DNA of 64,000 bases from Rotaria sp. Silwood1 (lineage: Eukaryota > Rotifera > Eurotatoria > Philodinida > Philodinidae): positions 837,257 through 901,256 of the forward strand of contig CAJNOP010000058.1 of assembly GCA_905250075.1 (NCBI GenBank), given 5' to 3'. Under the pieces are notes generated by a model. That model did no database searches. It saw only the letters and a program-made list of their open reading frames with translations, and was not told the origin of the DNA. This document shows, one piece after another, positions 36,352 to 49,110 of this stretch (the first letter of the stretch is position 1; each line of letters begins with the position of its first letter). The position numbers were made by a program, and so were the translations under genes.

Positions 36352-37041
36352 ATGTCTAAACGTCATCAGCCATTGAAAATAATTGAAACGTTCGATGAAC
36401 AATTATCATCATTATCATCAGACGAATTAAAAACATTTGTTGCTCATGTTCGCCATCGTTTAGATGATATCAATGAAAAAGAAAAAGCTCCTCAAGAAGA
36501 AAATAATATTTTTTCTCGAGTTAGTCTTTTATCATTATTATTAATTCTTCAATCTGCTTCATCATTTATTTTACAATCATTTTCGGATCTTATATCACAT
36601 CATATATTAATAACAATGTATTTAACAATGCTTGTCGGTGCTGGTGGTAATGCTGGAAATCAAGCAGCTGTATTAGTTATTCGTCGTTTAGCAACATCTA
36701 ATTCATTTTCAATACGATCACTTATTATACGAGAAACATTGTCAGCAGTGATTATTGGTACTATTGTTACATTAATTGGCTTTATTCGCGTATTGCTTGA
36801 AGAACGTGGTGCTCTTTTACCTTCATTAACTATTGGTGTAGCTTTATTTTGCATTATTACTACATCGATTGTGCTTGGTACATTACTTCCAATTATTTTA
36901 CAACGTGTTATCCATATTGATGCTGCTCATGCAGGTCCTATCATTCAAGTTATAATGGATATACTGGGTGTATGCATCACATGTGCTGTAGGACAAACAT
37001 TTCTTGTCAATTTATCTCATGCTAAACATAAAGAATTATAA
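36352..37041 (+). CDS. MgtE/SLC41-type magnesium transporter domain protein
   Basis: An intronless frame of 229 residues. About 50 hydrophilic residues precede roughly five hydrophobic helices. The stretch GAGGNAGNQAAVLVIRRLA (95-113) is the conserved signature of the MgtE membrane domain (GNAG, then an R-x-L-A element). Later motifs are EERGALLPSLTIGVALF and IDAAHAGPIIQVIMDILGV, the latter resembling the family's DPA-x-x-x-GP-x-x-T-x-x-D segment. It should carry Mg2+ or another divalent ion across a membrane. It has one MgtE unit only and lacks the cytosolic N and CBS domains of bacterial MgtE; animal SLC41 proteins have two units. A dimer is therefore likely. Bacterial or algal origin is possible but unproven. 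Confidence 0.8.
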   Translation: MSKRHQPLKIIETFDEQLSSLSSDELKTFVAHVRHRLDDINEKEKAPQEENNIFSRVSLLSLLLILQSASSFILQSFSDLISHHILITMYLTMLVGAGGNAGNQAAVLVIRRLATSNSFSIRSLIIRETLSAVIIGTIVTLIGFIRVLLEERGALLPSLTIGVALFCIITTSIVLGTLLPIILQRVIHIDAAHAGPIIQVIMDILGVCITCAVGQTFLVNLSHAKHKEL

Positions 37042-39679
37042 CCAAAAATTAGTTTTACCCCTTTTATATTTAATTTTATTTTTTGTCATATGAGACATTA
37101 ATTAAAGAAAAAGAAAAACAGAAAATTTTTTCTGACGTTGGCTATCTGTGATACATTACTTGAGGATTTCAGCTGACATATATTAATCAGCAAATGGCAA
37201 AGAAAACAACAGTTCGAATACCAATGTCAACAACAGGGTTGTCATCACCTTATGTAAGAAAAGCAAAAGGGTTATTGAAGAAAAGTGGAAGCAAAAGCAG
37301 GAAAACAAATGAAACCAAAGCGGACAGCTATTTGTGTTTATATGGATTCTTTAATAATATCTTGCTTCTTTCCGTGATACTTCTTTATTCTCAAAGTTCC
37401 AAAACGTAGTAAATAATACATAAAGAAAATGAATGTTTTCATAAGGAGATCAGATTTTGAATGCGAACATATGTATCATTTAAATTATTTTTCGTTTAGA
37501 GACATTTCTTTTTTGACATAACAGCTGTTTGTACGACAATAAAGTATTTTTGTTGTTATTAAGTCTATTGACATTCAGTTGCAAAAACACATTGGATAAA
37601 TATCTCATTTCCGAAAAAATACTTTGGCTATTGACCTTGTTTTTTAAAATAGAACATAGAATGAATCATATAGACAGTAATAGACTGCGAACGATACATA
37701 CTCGACAACTGATTTCATATTACCAGAATTTAACTATCTCAAATTTTTGAATAAAAAATTTAACAAAATTTCTCATATGAAAAAAAAGGAACAAGTGGTA
37801 CCCTTGTTCATTAACTACTTCTTTGGTTGTATATAGTGATTGTGTAACGAATAATCTCATGGGTCAACACCACTATGAGCAACGGCAGTTTTTACATGAA
37901 CTACTTATGGACAATACGTTGATGAATTGTGACAATGAAAAATTAACAAATAAAAACGTTACTGAAATTAGTTCCTTAGAATGATCAAAACTTTCAAGTG
38001 TTTCTTATTAAAAGAAACTATTTTTCTGTCTGAAAAATTCATACACAGTGCATGAAAACGTGAACATTTGGTAAAAAAATCAAAGTGATTTTTTTTGCGA
38101 TTTGATTTATGTCAAATAGATTCCGCTGGGTTTAATTTTTTTCGAACTCGGACTCAATCGGATTTTAGTTCGACACTAACTCAGCCAGTGCTAATGCCCA
38201 ATACACTTTGGTCAATGGCCTAATTTTTTATTTAAAAAAATTCATCACTTTCAGGTCTTTAAGAGAAAAATAAGGACATATTTTGAATTAACATGAAAAA
38301 TTGCATTGAATACTGTATGATTGTTAATTTTTAAAACATTTTTTCCATCGGTTTTATGTTGAGTGCTGAAATTTAATATTTTCATAAAATAAAGGCATTT
38401 TTGGTAGAAAATAAGCCATAACTACGTGCTCTATAGGAGTTGCCCACTATACTATGATGGTGACAATCAAGTTCGTATGATTGATACTCTTTTCAACACG
38501 TTTTTCATCAAAATGGTATAGCATATTTTTAATGGTGGAGTTGAAGGATAAAGTCATTATGTATTAGTTATTAATATAAATTAGGAAAATGAAGAAAAAC
38601 GATTAGATCTTGTCCCAAAAAATCTTCAATATTATTCAACACTTCAAGCTGAACTTGAAATTATTAGTTCATTTGTATTTCATAATTATTGTATGTCATT
38701 CTCATTTTTATTTTCTAATGAAGACATAGTTGACTGAAAAAAAAACTAAATGAAAAATCAATTTGTTCATTATAATGAATACGAAAAATTTATTAATATT
38801 ACTTGAATGGTTAGTTGCACGTCACGTTCTTGATACATTGAGATATGGATCAGAATTTCTTTCATAAGTGTGAAAACCATCATTTTAGACATTTATTTCA
38901 AATGAAACAAATGCAGCCTTTGTGTGTGTGTGTCATCAATCATTTTTTCTGTGACTTAAATTTTTATTTATTATGAAACTTGCCATACTTTTGTTTGAGA
39001 CTCTCTTTTCATCCTATTTTTTTTTCTCTTCATATCACCTCTTTTGTCATTCCTTTTGTTGTCTATCTTTGTTTCATTCTTCATTCACGTTTTCTCATCA
39101 TATTTTAACTACTAAGCTTGATATCTTGCAAATCATTTTTTTCTTTCTCTGTATGCATTAAAACAAGTCGTGGTCGCATAATAATACATTTTTGAATGCT
39201 TATAGGGTAATCATTGTAAGCACTTTCAATTGCAAAAATAAAGAGAACAAAATAACAAAAAGAAAACATTGATATATGCACATGCTCGTCTTTTTCTTAT
39301 TAATGGATGTGACTCATTAGTAAGGACTCGAATCCTTATACTATCCGACCATGTTCGATAACAGTTAATGTATTACATCTTATTTTTATTTTGCATGATT
39401 AGACTAAACCTCAGAACATTTTCAAACACAATATCTACTAATACTATTTCTAAGTTGGTTGAATAAGATGACTTCTCTGGAATAAAAAGTTAGTGAATAG
39501 ATATATTTTATTTTTTAAAATTATATGGTGAAGGAATACATGACTTTCTCATCTAATTTAAAAATTTTGTTTTCTGATTATCTTTCATCCCACGAGATCT
39601 GTTTTTTTCTCTTGAAATCTAGGTGAATAAAGTAGAGCAGTCTCAGATAGAAAACTTCGGGAAATCGTAGCGGATTTTT
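37042..39679. other. Gene-poor region with a possible exon remnant
   Basis: No intact gene. 38585-38692 (+) reads open (ENEEKRLDLVPKNLQYYSTL and on) between an AG and a GTATGT, like an orphan exon. 38801-38868 reads LEWLVARHVLDTLRYGSEFL before a stop. These may be remnants of one gene of unknown type. A weak frame at 37194-37409 has no recognisable content. Confidence 0.35.
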
Positions 39680-40594
39680 GATTGGATTCGGTGAGCTCCC
39701 ATCGGAAATCCAAAGATCTGAGTATTGAAATCATTGACATAGAAGTTCATCAAAGAATTAGTTATTTTCCAGAACTTGATCAAGGCAAATTATCATCATT
39801 CGTAACGATGAAAATCAGATTTCTTTATCTTTCTTTATCTAATGTGTTTTTATCNNNNNNNNNNTTTTTGTTGTTTCATTCAGACTTGTTTTAAATACAA
39901 GATCAACCGGTAACTTATTATTTACAACTTAATTTTTAAATGCTTTGTTTCTCACCGCAGTTATGTGTCCTTTGTGAGTTTTCTTTTTCTATATTGAACA
40001 ACAAGTAGACTCAACCTACTCTATCTTTATTTTACCACATCTCACTTGCCGTTACTACGAACTTTGAATTTTGGCAAAATAGTTGCCCTAGAACAGTTAC
40101 TAAACTGTAGTTCAGTCAGCATCTCCACCGCAAACCTCTCTAAAACGATGCCCACAAATGATGAACGAAATAACTGATGTAAAAGTTTTGCATTTGAAAG
40201 AATTAAAACTTAGTTTTGCCAACAAAAGTACGGTATCTGAAGGACATCAATTCATATTGAAACTTATTATTCTATCGTCGAATTTAAACACTTTGTCTTT
40301 CTACAGTAATCGTACACAAACAATAATTCAACAGCTAAAAAATATTCTTCCTATAAAAAATTCGGATTAAATTACTCATTTGTACATTGAAGAACATCAA
40401 GAGGCAAATTATTATGAGAGACTTCCACAACGTCCACCAAAATACCATGCAACATTCTTTCATGAATTCCCAGAAATCTTACCGCACCTCAACACATTTA
40501 GAGTTCCATGTGGTCCACGATTCATTGATAAATATCTAATAATATTAACTGCAATTCTCATAGATCTAAAAAGTTATTTTTCTAGATTGAGATA
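39680..40594 (+). pseudogene. Remnant of an F-box/leucine-rich-repeat-like protein
   Basis: Pieces in several frames: SIEIIDIEVHQRISYFPEL (about 39720), LPLLRTLNFGKIVALEQLL (about 40048), VLHLKELKLSFANKSTVSEG and LKLIILSSNLNTLSF (40180-40310), then after a single in-frame stop HATFFHEFPEILPHLNTFRV (about 40445). Leu-rich spacing and the SSNLNTLSF-type wording recall the F-box/LRR-like families expanded in rotifers, but no F-box is visible. A 10-N gap (39855-39864) cuts the first part, so some of the damage could be assembly error. Confidence 0.4.
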
Positions 40595-42487
40595 GTGTAT
40601 ACTAGAGATTATGGACAATTGTAATGATTCAATTAATATGTTTAAGAACTTGGATTAATGTCATTGGTTGTACTGCACAACTAAATTTCAAATATATACA
40701 GATGAAAATGATAATTGTTATATAATACATGATTTTGATATTTGACTGCACAATAAAAACCATAAAGAATGTTTGCACTTTATTTTTATTTTCCATGACT
40801 TTTTATTATATTTCTGAATAGTGTAACTACGAAAGATGATAGTGTGGATAAGTAATAGATGTAATTGTAAGACGTGAGTGCGAATAAAATGGAGATGACC
40901 TATTCACACGCTGATATTTTCCTTTGAAACTGTCAAAACAAAGCTTCATTTTGAACTTTTTCTATTTTTGTTATTTTATATAAATGTTATAGATACTCAG
41001 AGCTAAATCGTTGGGTGCAAAAACGTCCAGCTGTTACAAAAACAAGATAGGAATCAAAAAATAAATAAATAGTAGACAATTTGCGATTTAAATTAAGAAA
41101 GTAGAATAAAGATTATATTTAGTTTATTTCAATCAAAGTTAACTCTAACTCCAACTTCAAGTATAAGTTTAAAAAATCTAGTCCAATTTTTTTAATCTAT
41201 ATCAAATTCAGCTAACAACTTTGATGATAACTATTATTTTAAGATATGAATTCCATCCTTTTTATTTAGCTTAAACGTAACAATAGTTGTCACATGAAGT
41301 ATTTTTTTTTAAATTTAATTTTAAGGTAATCTCAAACGCTAATACAAAGTTAAATATTGTTTTAAAAAATCAATCAAATTGAATTTTTATATTTGCGAAA
41401 GAAAAGACACGGATCTCTTCATTAATTAGTGGGGTACAATGCAGATACAAGGATACGTACATCGTACACGACTGTTTACAGACACCGTTACGAAAGAATG
41501 TCTATCAGGATTCCCTGGGGAGCTTTTCAATAGATTCCCCGGGGATTGTCCAAGGCTTGATTTAAATGAATTTTACATCCAAAATCAAACGAGAAAACTT
41601 TTTGAAATTGAAAATGAATTAACATAATTCATCGATTGAATAAACAAACTATGATTGATTTCATACAGAATTATATACAAAATTTTGAGACTTCTCGAAA
41701 TCAAGTTTTATATTAAATGTTGACCAGTCACATGCAAGTGACATCTGCATTGAAGAGTATCACATTTAAGTTTTTATTGGTTCTTCTTTATAGATTCTCT
41801 GCTATGTCGTATTAATGATTGTTTCTTTATCAGATACTGGAACCTAGTTTTAATCCAAATTATTTCCATTATTAAGTTCCTCAAACAAAACTTGAGTGTC
41901 CATCTTACTTACGATTTTATAAAGCTACTATATTTTGCATTTCATTGGAGAAAAACAAACTTACCTTATCGTAATCGACTAAGTAGAAGAATCGCTCTAT
42001 TTATTTGCACTTTTTTACATCAAACACAACGATTACATTTATTGGTGTAATTCAAACACACGCAAAATTCTGTATGAAAGGTGAAAGCTATATTGAAAGT
42101 AGGCAAAGTATTGACGTATAAACTTAAGAATTTCAATTGAATGAACATCATAGTCTTGCGATGAATATAATGACATACACGAACAAAAGCAATCAGCATT
42201 ACTTTTGTTTTTCTTCCAAAAACATTATAGTCAAAGTTCATACAAAGAAGCCTAAAATCTAGTTAGATGAATATTCGTACATAATTATTATTAACTATAT
42301 GTTATTTTTTCATACACGTGTTTTTTTTTGCATAAAAATATTTTTCACAATAAGAGACAGATAATAATAACTTTGTTCATAAAAACGAGATATCTATTTA
42401 CATGTTGTTTTAGATTTTCATTGAAAAATCTATTAATTTCCTTCTTCACGACATCTAAACAATTCTGACAAACAAAAAATATAGTAT
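40595..42487. other. Intergenic, no gene seen
   Basis: AT-rich sequence upstream of the carrier gene. A 62-residue frame at 41439-41627 has two copies of GATTCCC(T/C)GGGGA but no recognisable product. Confidence 0.4.
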
Positions 42488-45485
42488 ATGGCTTCGACAT
42501 CTACACCAGCTCATCCATCTGATGTGCCAACACCAATAAAGGCTAAACCAAAACCACCAGCAAATACACCAAATTCAATTAAGTTTCTAATCGGTGGTAC
42601 AGCTGGGTTTGTAAATAAAAAATTTCTTATTTTTATTTTTCTTTTTTGTATTTCATTTTATATTTAGTATGACTGCTACTTTATTTGTTCATCCAATGGA
42701 TGTTGTCAAAAATCGAATGCAAATGAGTGGTGAAGGTGGTGGTGCACGAGAACATAAAACAAGTTTTCATGCATTACGAGCAATATTTCGTAGTGGTGGT
42801 TTAAGCGGTATTTATGCTGGGTAAATAATTATTTTCGAAAAAAAGAAAAGATTGAAATTTTATTAAATATAATTTATTTAAGTCTTTCAGCTGGTTTATT
42901 TCGTCAAGCAACATATACAACAGCTCGTTTAGGAATCTATCAAACATTATTGGAACGTTTTCGACAACCAGATGGTCGTCCACCACCTTTTTTTATCAAT
43001 CTTCTTTTAGGTGTTGTTGCCGGTGGTCTAGGTTCATTTATTGGTACACCAGCTGAAGTCGCATTAATTCGTATGACACTTGATGGACGATTACCTATGG
43101 CTGAACGACGAAATTATGCACATGTATTTGATGCACTCGTACGTATTACACGTGAAGAAGGTGTTTTTAAATTATGGAGAGGTGCTATACCAACAGCAAC
43201 ACGAGCTATGATTGTTAATGCTGCACAAATGCCGACTTATTCACAAGCTAAACAAGCAATTATGTCAGCTGGTCTTATGCAACAAGGTTTTCCATTACAT
43301 GCTGTTTCATCTTTAATTGCAGCTTTTGTAACAACAGCTGTATCATTACCTGTGGATATTGTTAAAACTAGATATCAAAATATGAAAATTATACAAGGAA
43401 AACCAGAATATAATGGAATATTTGTAAGTTATTATTTATCTATCTTTTCTTTGTATAAAAATCTACTAAACAAAAAAAATTTAAATCCAAATAATTCTTA
43501 AAAAACAAATATGACATTGTATTCAAGCAAACTATAATATAATCCCATATTTTAAAGAGAATATGTTGAAGCACTTTTCTTCATGGTTGAAGTTAAAATT
43601 CACTTGAAGAAAAAAACTGTAAGCACCCTCCTTGTAGGATTAAAATGTAAAGTATGATGTGATTGCTATTGCTAATCACAAGAAGATTGTTTTAATGATA
43701 TACTTACAACATCTGTAACTTTTCTATAGCTATTGTTTGTCATATTTGTAAATGAACCGGTTTCTATGGTAGTAGTTTTCAGGACTTGAGACTGTTAGTG
43801 TGATAGGATTTATAATAGGGACCGTTTTATGTCATATTAATCACAATAAAATCCTGGCCTATAAATATTACAGAATATTTTAATAAAAACCTTGAAAGGA
43901 TTTGGAATCCTATGAAGATGTTGAATTTTTAATATGTATAGTTTATAGAAGTGCCAAATCTTAGGACTACTTGTATTTTCAAATTTTTATCTAAAATTTT
44001 GCGCATCTAGATGATTCAACTAGACTAGCTTCCATAAAACATGCATGTTGTCAACACTATCCAAGGTAAAGGATATATACATTGAAAGTCTCGTATCTCG
44101 AGGACACATTGTTGAAAAGTTCTGAATCTTTCTATGAAAGCTAGTTTAGTTAAATTCTCTATATAAACTAAGTATTAGATCGAAGTGCGATAACTTAGTC
44201 AAATCTCAATAGGTCTTCAAAGTTTTTATTAAAATATTGTATAGTATCTATAGACAATAAGAGTCATTGAAATCGGAATGAGACATATGCGGAAATTCTC
44301 TTGAGAGCCATTCGGTATCATTCATTAGTTGTTAGCACTTTAGAACAATGATAATTATTGATTCTATGATTTATGTGATTATATCTTTTATTTATAACTT
44401 GTGATATGAATCATAAAATTGAGTTAATCATGCATAATAATACTTAGTTTAAAGTTAATAGATATAAATAATAAAACTCGAATCGATATGATTTATTTTT
44501 ATTATTATTAAAAAGTACACCTTGAACTTTTTTCTTTTTTCGTCATGATTTTAAAATCTACTAATTTTTCATTTCATACAAAAAAAAAAATAATTGAATA
44601 TAAATATGAATACAATTCAATGAATAGAGTACATATGATAACGTTCTATTCGTACGAGAACATTAATTCATATTTTATACGTTGATAAGTTTTCGTGTCC
44701 TTCACAAAGAAAGGAAATAGTTGACCTCTGTATTGACCTCTTTTTTTGTTATTTTCATTCTGTCAGTTACTGTGACAACTTCATGTACCTTATTAGTCTT
44801 GTCGATATAACAACTTCAATGAATACAATACAATATTGAAACTAATATATCTTATATAATTATTCATGCATTTCACTCTAAAATATTTAGCTTGTCCTGC
44901 TTCTTTTTTTTTTGTACTTAAAAATTATTGCTTGTCCTTTGCTCTGTCAATACACGTATGTTCAAACATATGCCGGTTTTTTTCTTTCGTCGAATAGTAT
45001 GTATAGGTCATGAATCTTTTTCTTTTTCGTTTTCATTCGTCTACATATATGTAGTTCACTATCGGTCATATCATTTTTCTTTTTTCTACCTCGAAATGTA
45101 TATTTACTTTCTTACATTATTCAATCAGTCACCTCTAGTTCAACTCGCGTAGACAATATTTTTAAAGTTGTCGTTAAGTAAATTTTTACTCTTTCGAATA
45201 ATTTCTGAATTTAAATATTCACATTGATGTATCATTACATTTTCATTGATAATAAGATTAGTAATAAATAATTAATAATCAATTATATTTTCTTCTTAAA
45301 TATTTTAGGATATATTTCAACGTATTCTTCGTCAAGAAGGTGTATTCAGTTTTTGGAAAGGTTTTACAGCATATTTTTCTCGTCTTGGTCCACATACAAT
45401 TCTTACATTTATATTTATCGAACAACTTAATACTCAATATCAAACACGTATACTTAAAAATGAATCTTATTCATCAACATTATAA
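42488..45485 (+). CDS. SLC25A11: Mitochondrial 2-oxoglutarate/malate carrier
   Basis: Four exons: 42488-42606, 42668-42820, 42883-43423 and 45309-45485, giving 329 residues (human 314). Three carrier repeats are visible, each with a Px[DE]xx[KR]-type signature: HPMDVVKNRMQMSG, TPAEVALIRM and LPVDIVKTR. The block GLFRQATYTTARLGIYQ, then TPAEVALIRMTLDGRLP, RITREEGVFKLWRGAIPT and RLGPHTILTFIFIEQ, follows the oxoglutarate carrier closely. The TPAEVALIRM wording in the second signature marks this subgroup. It swaps 2-oxoglutarate for malate across the inner mitochondrial membrane (malate-aspartate shuttle). Intron 3 is 1885 bases, about 30 times its other introns, with no recognised gene inside. 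Confidence 0.92.
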
Positions 45486-45637
45486 AACCATTTGATTCAA
45501 CAAATAAGAAGAAGAAGAAGAAAAAAAAGAAAGACCCTAAATAGTTGATTAGTTTCGAAAACTGTTCCTTAGGATAGAAGTTTTTTTTAAATAAAACAAA
45601 AAACGCCAAAGGTAATTTCATAATTTATATTTTAGAT

Positions 45638-47557
45638 ATGTCATTTGAAGATTTTACTACAACATGTACACGTACATTTGCTCAAACACCTATACGTCTT
45701 GTACGTATGTCATCAAATTTAACAACATTTGCTGGTTGTCTTGATCCACCATATCGTCATATTGTTTTATTATGTCAACCACATTTGACAGATAATTCAA
45801 TATCAGTTGCATTTTATTTAAATGGTACAGCTTATTTTGAACATTTAAATGAAGAAAAAATTCGTCAACGTTTACAATTATTAAATAATCCACGTAAAAA
45901 ATCTTATCATCGTAATGATTTACAACCTGTATTAACACGTATAGAATCGATGTTAAAACTTGATTCACTTAAACAAGATAATACAAAAAATGAATTATAT
46001 GCTAAACTTTTATCATCAAGATTATTATCAATTGAAATATATCAAGATGATTTAAAATTTAAATTTCGTTGTGAAGAACGTGCAGAATTATTTGAACAAC
46101 ATTATGTTAGACAATTATTAATACAAGTTAAAGAATTATCACAAAGGCAAACATATCTATGTGAATTATTAGAACATAAAGATGAATTACCACAATTTGA
46201 TTCGAAACTTTTTCTTAATACACCAATGACACTTGTGGATGATGCAGAAGGTAATCAAGAAAAAATTCTCTATTTTTTTTTGTTTGTTTTTTAGAAAATA
46301 AATATTACAAAATCAGATTATATATGAATACGACATTATGCCAATGTTTTATTCTATGTAAAAAACCTAAGAGAAAGCGTATTGGTCCTTCTGAAAGAAA
46401 AATAATCTGAGTAAAATACTGCATTATGTATTCTTATTATTATAGAAAACGTTTTAGACCTATACTATGTATTATCAATATGTGTTGATAATGGAGAAAA
46501 AAAAACATATCTTAATTGTAATATGTTATGATAGATAAATGACAGTGTGACCTTTGTTTCTGAAATGATGCCTCAAGGGAAATAACTGTCATGATACGCA
46601 ATAGAATTTCAAAGGTCTATTAGTACATAATAGATTGTACTGCGGACATAATTTTGTTTGCAATACAAATAACATTATTTGTAATTTATATTCAGATTCG
46701 TATGATAGTTCTGAAACGAATATCCTATGAAGATTGACGGAATATCTCAAAGTGAATGTTTTATTTGCTATATTAAGTATACTTATGAAGAATTTAAACT
46801 TACCTAATCTTTTTGAAATAGTACAAAATCGATCCGTATGCTTAATTATTATGATTAAGATATTAAGTTTCATCTCAGTAAATATTTAACTCGACGAGCT
46901 TTTGTTTTTTTATCGTTATCAAATATTTACGATTTTAAATTACAAATCGTAATTTTAGAATTGTTAGCTGTGACCTTTCATTTAATTTCTGTTTACTGCG
47001 CATAAGTAAGATAGTCTTCTATTCAATTGTTGATTACATTATAATCAATCGAACAGTTTTGTTTCCATCAAATTAACGAAACTTCTAGAATAGTCTGTAA
47101 TTTGTTACTCATAACAATGTTAAACGCTTCGAGTTATTAAAAAAAAAAAACTTTTATATTTTTCAAATATTGAGTATGTTTTTTTTTTCGTTTTCTAGAA
47201 GAAAATGAAGATGATGAAATTTTATCATCATCAACAGTAGGTCGTTTATGGAAAGCATCATTTGGTCGTCGTAGTGGTCAAAAATTTCTTGATATATGTT
47301 TACTTAAAAAAGCTTATTTGAAAGCATTAGAAGATGTAGGTAATGAAGAACAAGATGACGATACAGTTTCATCAGTTATAAATACAATCGTTGATCAAAC
47401 TGCTTCTGATGATGTAGAACAAAATGATGATATTGGTTTAGCAGCTCGAATTGCAAAACGTTCAATACCATCAGAATCTAATGTAGAAAATGATCCACAG
47501 GATATGAAACGTTTACGAAACAATTCATCAACTGCTACAACAGCTTCGGTTCAATGA
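45638..47557 (+). CDS. Probable XLF/NHEJ1-like DNA end-joining factor
   Basis: Two exons, 45638-46250 and 47199-47557, giving 323 residues (human XLF 299). The first 150 residues look like a beta-rich head (SISVAFYLNGTAYFEHLNEE, then a helical IRQRLQLLNN, then LQPVLTRIESMLKL). A helix follows with the wording FEQHYVRQLLIQVKELSQRQ, then TYLCELLEHKDELPQFDSK. In XLF the head-to-coiled-coil junction reads similarly: a His-x-I-x-P-L segment, a chain of Leu/Gln, then LL-x-x-KD-x-E-I. The C-terminal third is acidic and disordered, with a small basic spot (AKRS, MKRLR), as in XLF tails. XLF bridges XRCC4-ligase IV and DNA ends in non-homologous end joining. The match is weak in the head and I am only moderately sure. 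It starts 153 bases after the carrier stop on the same strand. Confidence 0.45.
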
Positions 47558-48049
47558 TTATTGTTTTTTGTTTTGTTAATTTTTTTTGTAAATCATAATC
47601 GTATATTGTGTCAGATTCAAAAGCATAAACATGACTTTTGGTCAAAGTAGAATTTAGTGTTAAACGATTTTAATTGAATTGATCGTTTTTTTTTCTTTTT
47701 CAGGAATATTGATAAAAAAATTTTTCTTTTTTTAACTTTCATTCTTTTTATAGGTTTCTTTTTCTTTTTTTTTCATCTTAATTAAATACAGATTTGAACT
47801 CTTGTTCTTACTGACGTATTAAGTATTGATCACATTCCGTTTTATCATCTATAATAAAAATTGTCATCTACATTATTATTATCTTTGCCTTCATACAGTA
47901 AGAAAAAAAAACCAGGGATTTAAATAACTAGAAACTACTCCTCAATGATTGATTAAGAGATTTAATTTTTCATAGTTTATTAATTGAATAATATACAAGA
48001 TGAAAAAAGTGAAATTTTGTCTTTAAAAAAAAAAGTTTATAATTTACAT
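47558..48049. other. Intergenic, no gene seen
   Basis: T-rich sequence after the XLF-like gene, between convergent genes. Nothing recognised. Confidence 0.4.
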
Positions 48050-48214
48050 TTAACGTGGATTGATGTTTGGATTAGCTTCATTAGCAATTGTTCCTTCTAA
48101 TGTTGTTGTATCAGGTGGTGGAAGATTTGCTGCTATACCACCTGTGACAGCATTATCACTAACAGTTTTTATATCTGTTTGTCGTTTTTCATTTTCCACT
48201 ACTGCATGATCCAT
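48050..48214 (-). CDS. Small disordered protein, unknown function (copy 2)
   Basis: A 54-residue frame starting MDHAVVENEKRQ and ending IANEANPNINPR. It is hydrophilic, Cys-free and Trp-free, and predicted disordered by composition. Its C-terminus matches that of the upstream frame at 48311-48505 (VEANPAIKPN), and both start MD-x-AV. I do not recognise a family. Composition resembles seed-maturation/LEA-like peptides, but that is only a guess. Confidence 0.4.
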   Translation of the reverse strand: MDHAVVENEKRQTDIKTVSDNAVTGGIAANLPPPDTTTLEGTIANEANPNINPR

Positions 48215-48310
48215 TATCGTATTTCAAGTTTGTGATTTTTTATATCTACAAAAAAAAAAAAATTATTTTTTTCACAAACAAAAACAAAAGAAAAAAAGGA
48301 ATTTAGAAAG

Positions 48311-48505
48311 TCAATTTGGTTTAATTGCTGGATTTGCTTCTACATCAGCTTGAGTGATTGGTTTTGTTGCTTGTTGACCAACAGGATGTTGATCAATTGT
48401 TTCTGTTATTGTTGGTGTTGATGTTGAACTACCATCATTTGGTGCTATGACTCTCTGTTGATCGTCATTTATTTGTTTATATAAATCATGTACAGCTTTG
48501 TCCAT
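48311..48505 (-). CDS. Small disordered protein, unknown function (copy 1)
   Basis: A 64-residue frame starting MDKAVHDLYKQINDD and ending ADVEANPAIKPN. It is rich in Thr, Gln, Pro and Asp, with no hydrophobic core. The shared start (MD-x-AV) and end (EANP-x-I-x-P) with the frame 96 bases downstream suggest a duplicated pair. No function can be assigned. Confidence 0.42.
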   Translation of the reverse strand: MDKAVHDLYKQINDDQQRVIAPNDGSSTSTPTITETIDQHPVGQQATKPITQADVEANPAIKPN

Positions 48506-49110
48506 TGTTGAATGTAGTGTATTTGCTAGAGAAAAAAAAAGAATTTAAAGTGTGAATTGTATTGCGCACTCGGTTTTTTTTTTCTTTCTCACTCGTATTC
48601 TATTTGTTACTAAACAGAATTTATTCAATCGAAATCGATCGTGTACTCTATGACATTGATGATAAGAACAACAAAAAAAAATGAAAGTTCATTTGAAAAA
48701 AAAAATAGAAAATTACGCAAGACATTTTTCTTTGTTAACTACGTCGAGAGACAAATACTCAATGTTTGCGTCTAAATCAGAATTCTAAAAATAGTTGTAC
48801 TCATTATTCTATAGTAGAAAAAAAAAAGAAATAAAATCATATTGTTGTAATCAAAGAACAGAACACAATAATGGAAAAAAGAAAAGAACTTCCATCAAGT
48901 TACTACCAAGATATTGCTTTTTTTACCTTCAAGATTATGTTTGATTAAAATGTATGCCGATTGATGAATTTTAATTTCTATTTTTCTGCATTCTATTGTC
49001 TTATTAAGAAATAAAGAAAATAGATGAGTGAAGAAACTTTATTTAATTAGAAGAATAAAGTCAAAATAAGATTCAGCTGCTATGACAACATTAATATGAT
49101 TCATAATATA

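Noticed and set aside
37194..37409. 71-residue frame after the MgtE gene
   Set aside because: Lys/Ser-rich start then hydrophobic end, but no conserved motif; could be chance. Not listed as a gene.
41439..41627. 62-residue frame with a duplicated GATTCCC(T/C)GGGGA
   Set aside because: Too short, no relatives recognised and no splice context.
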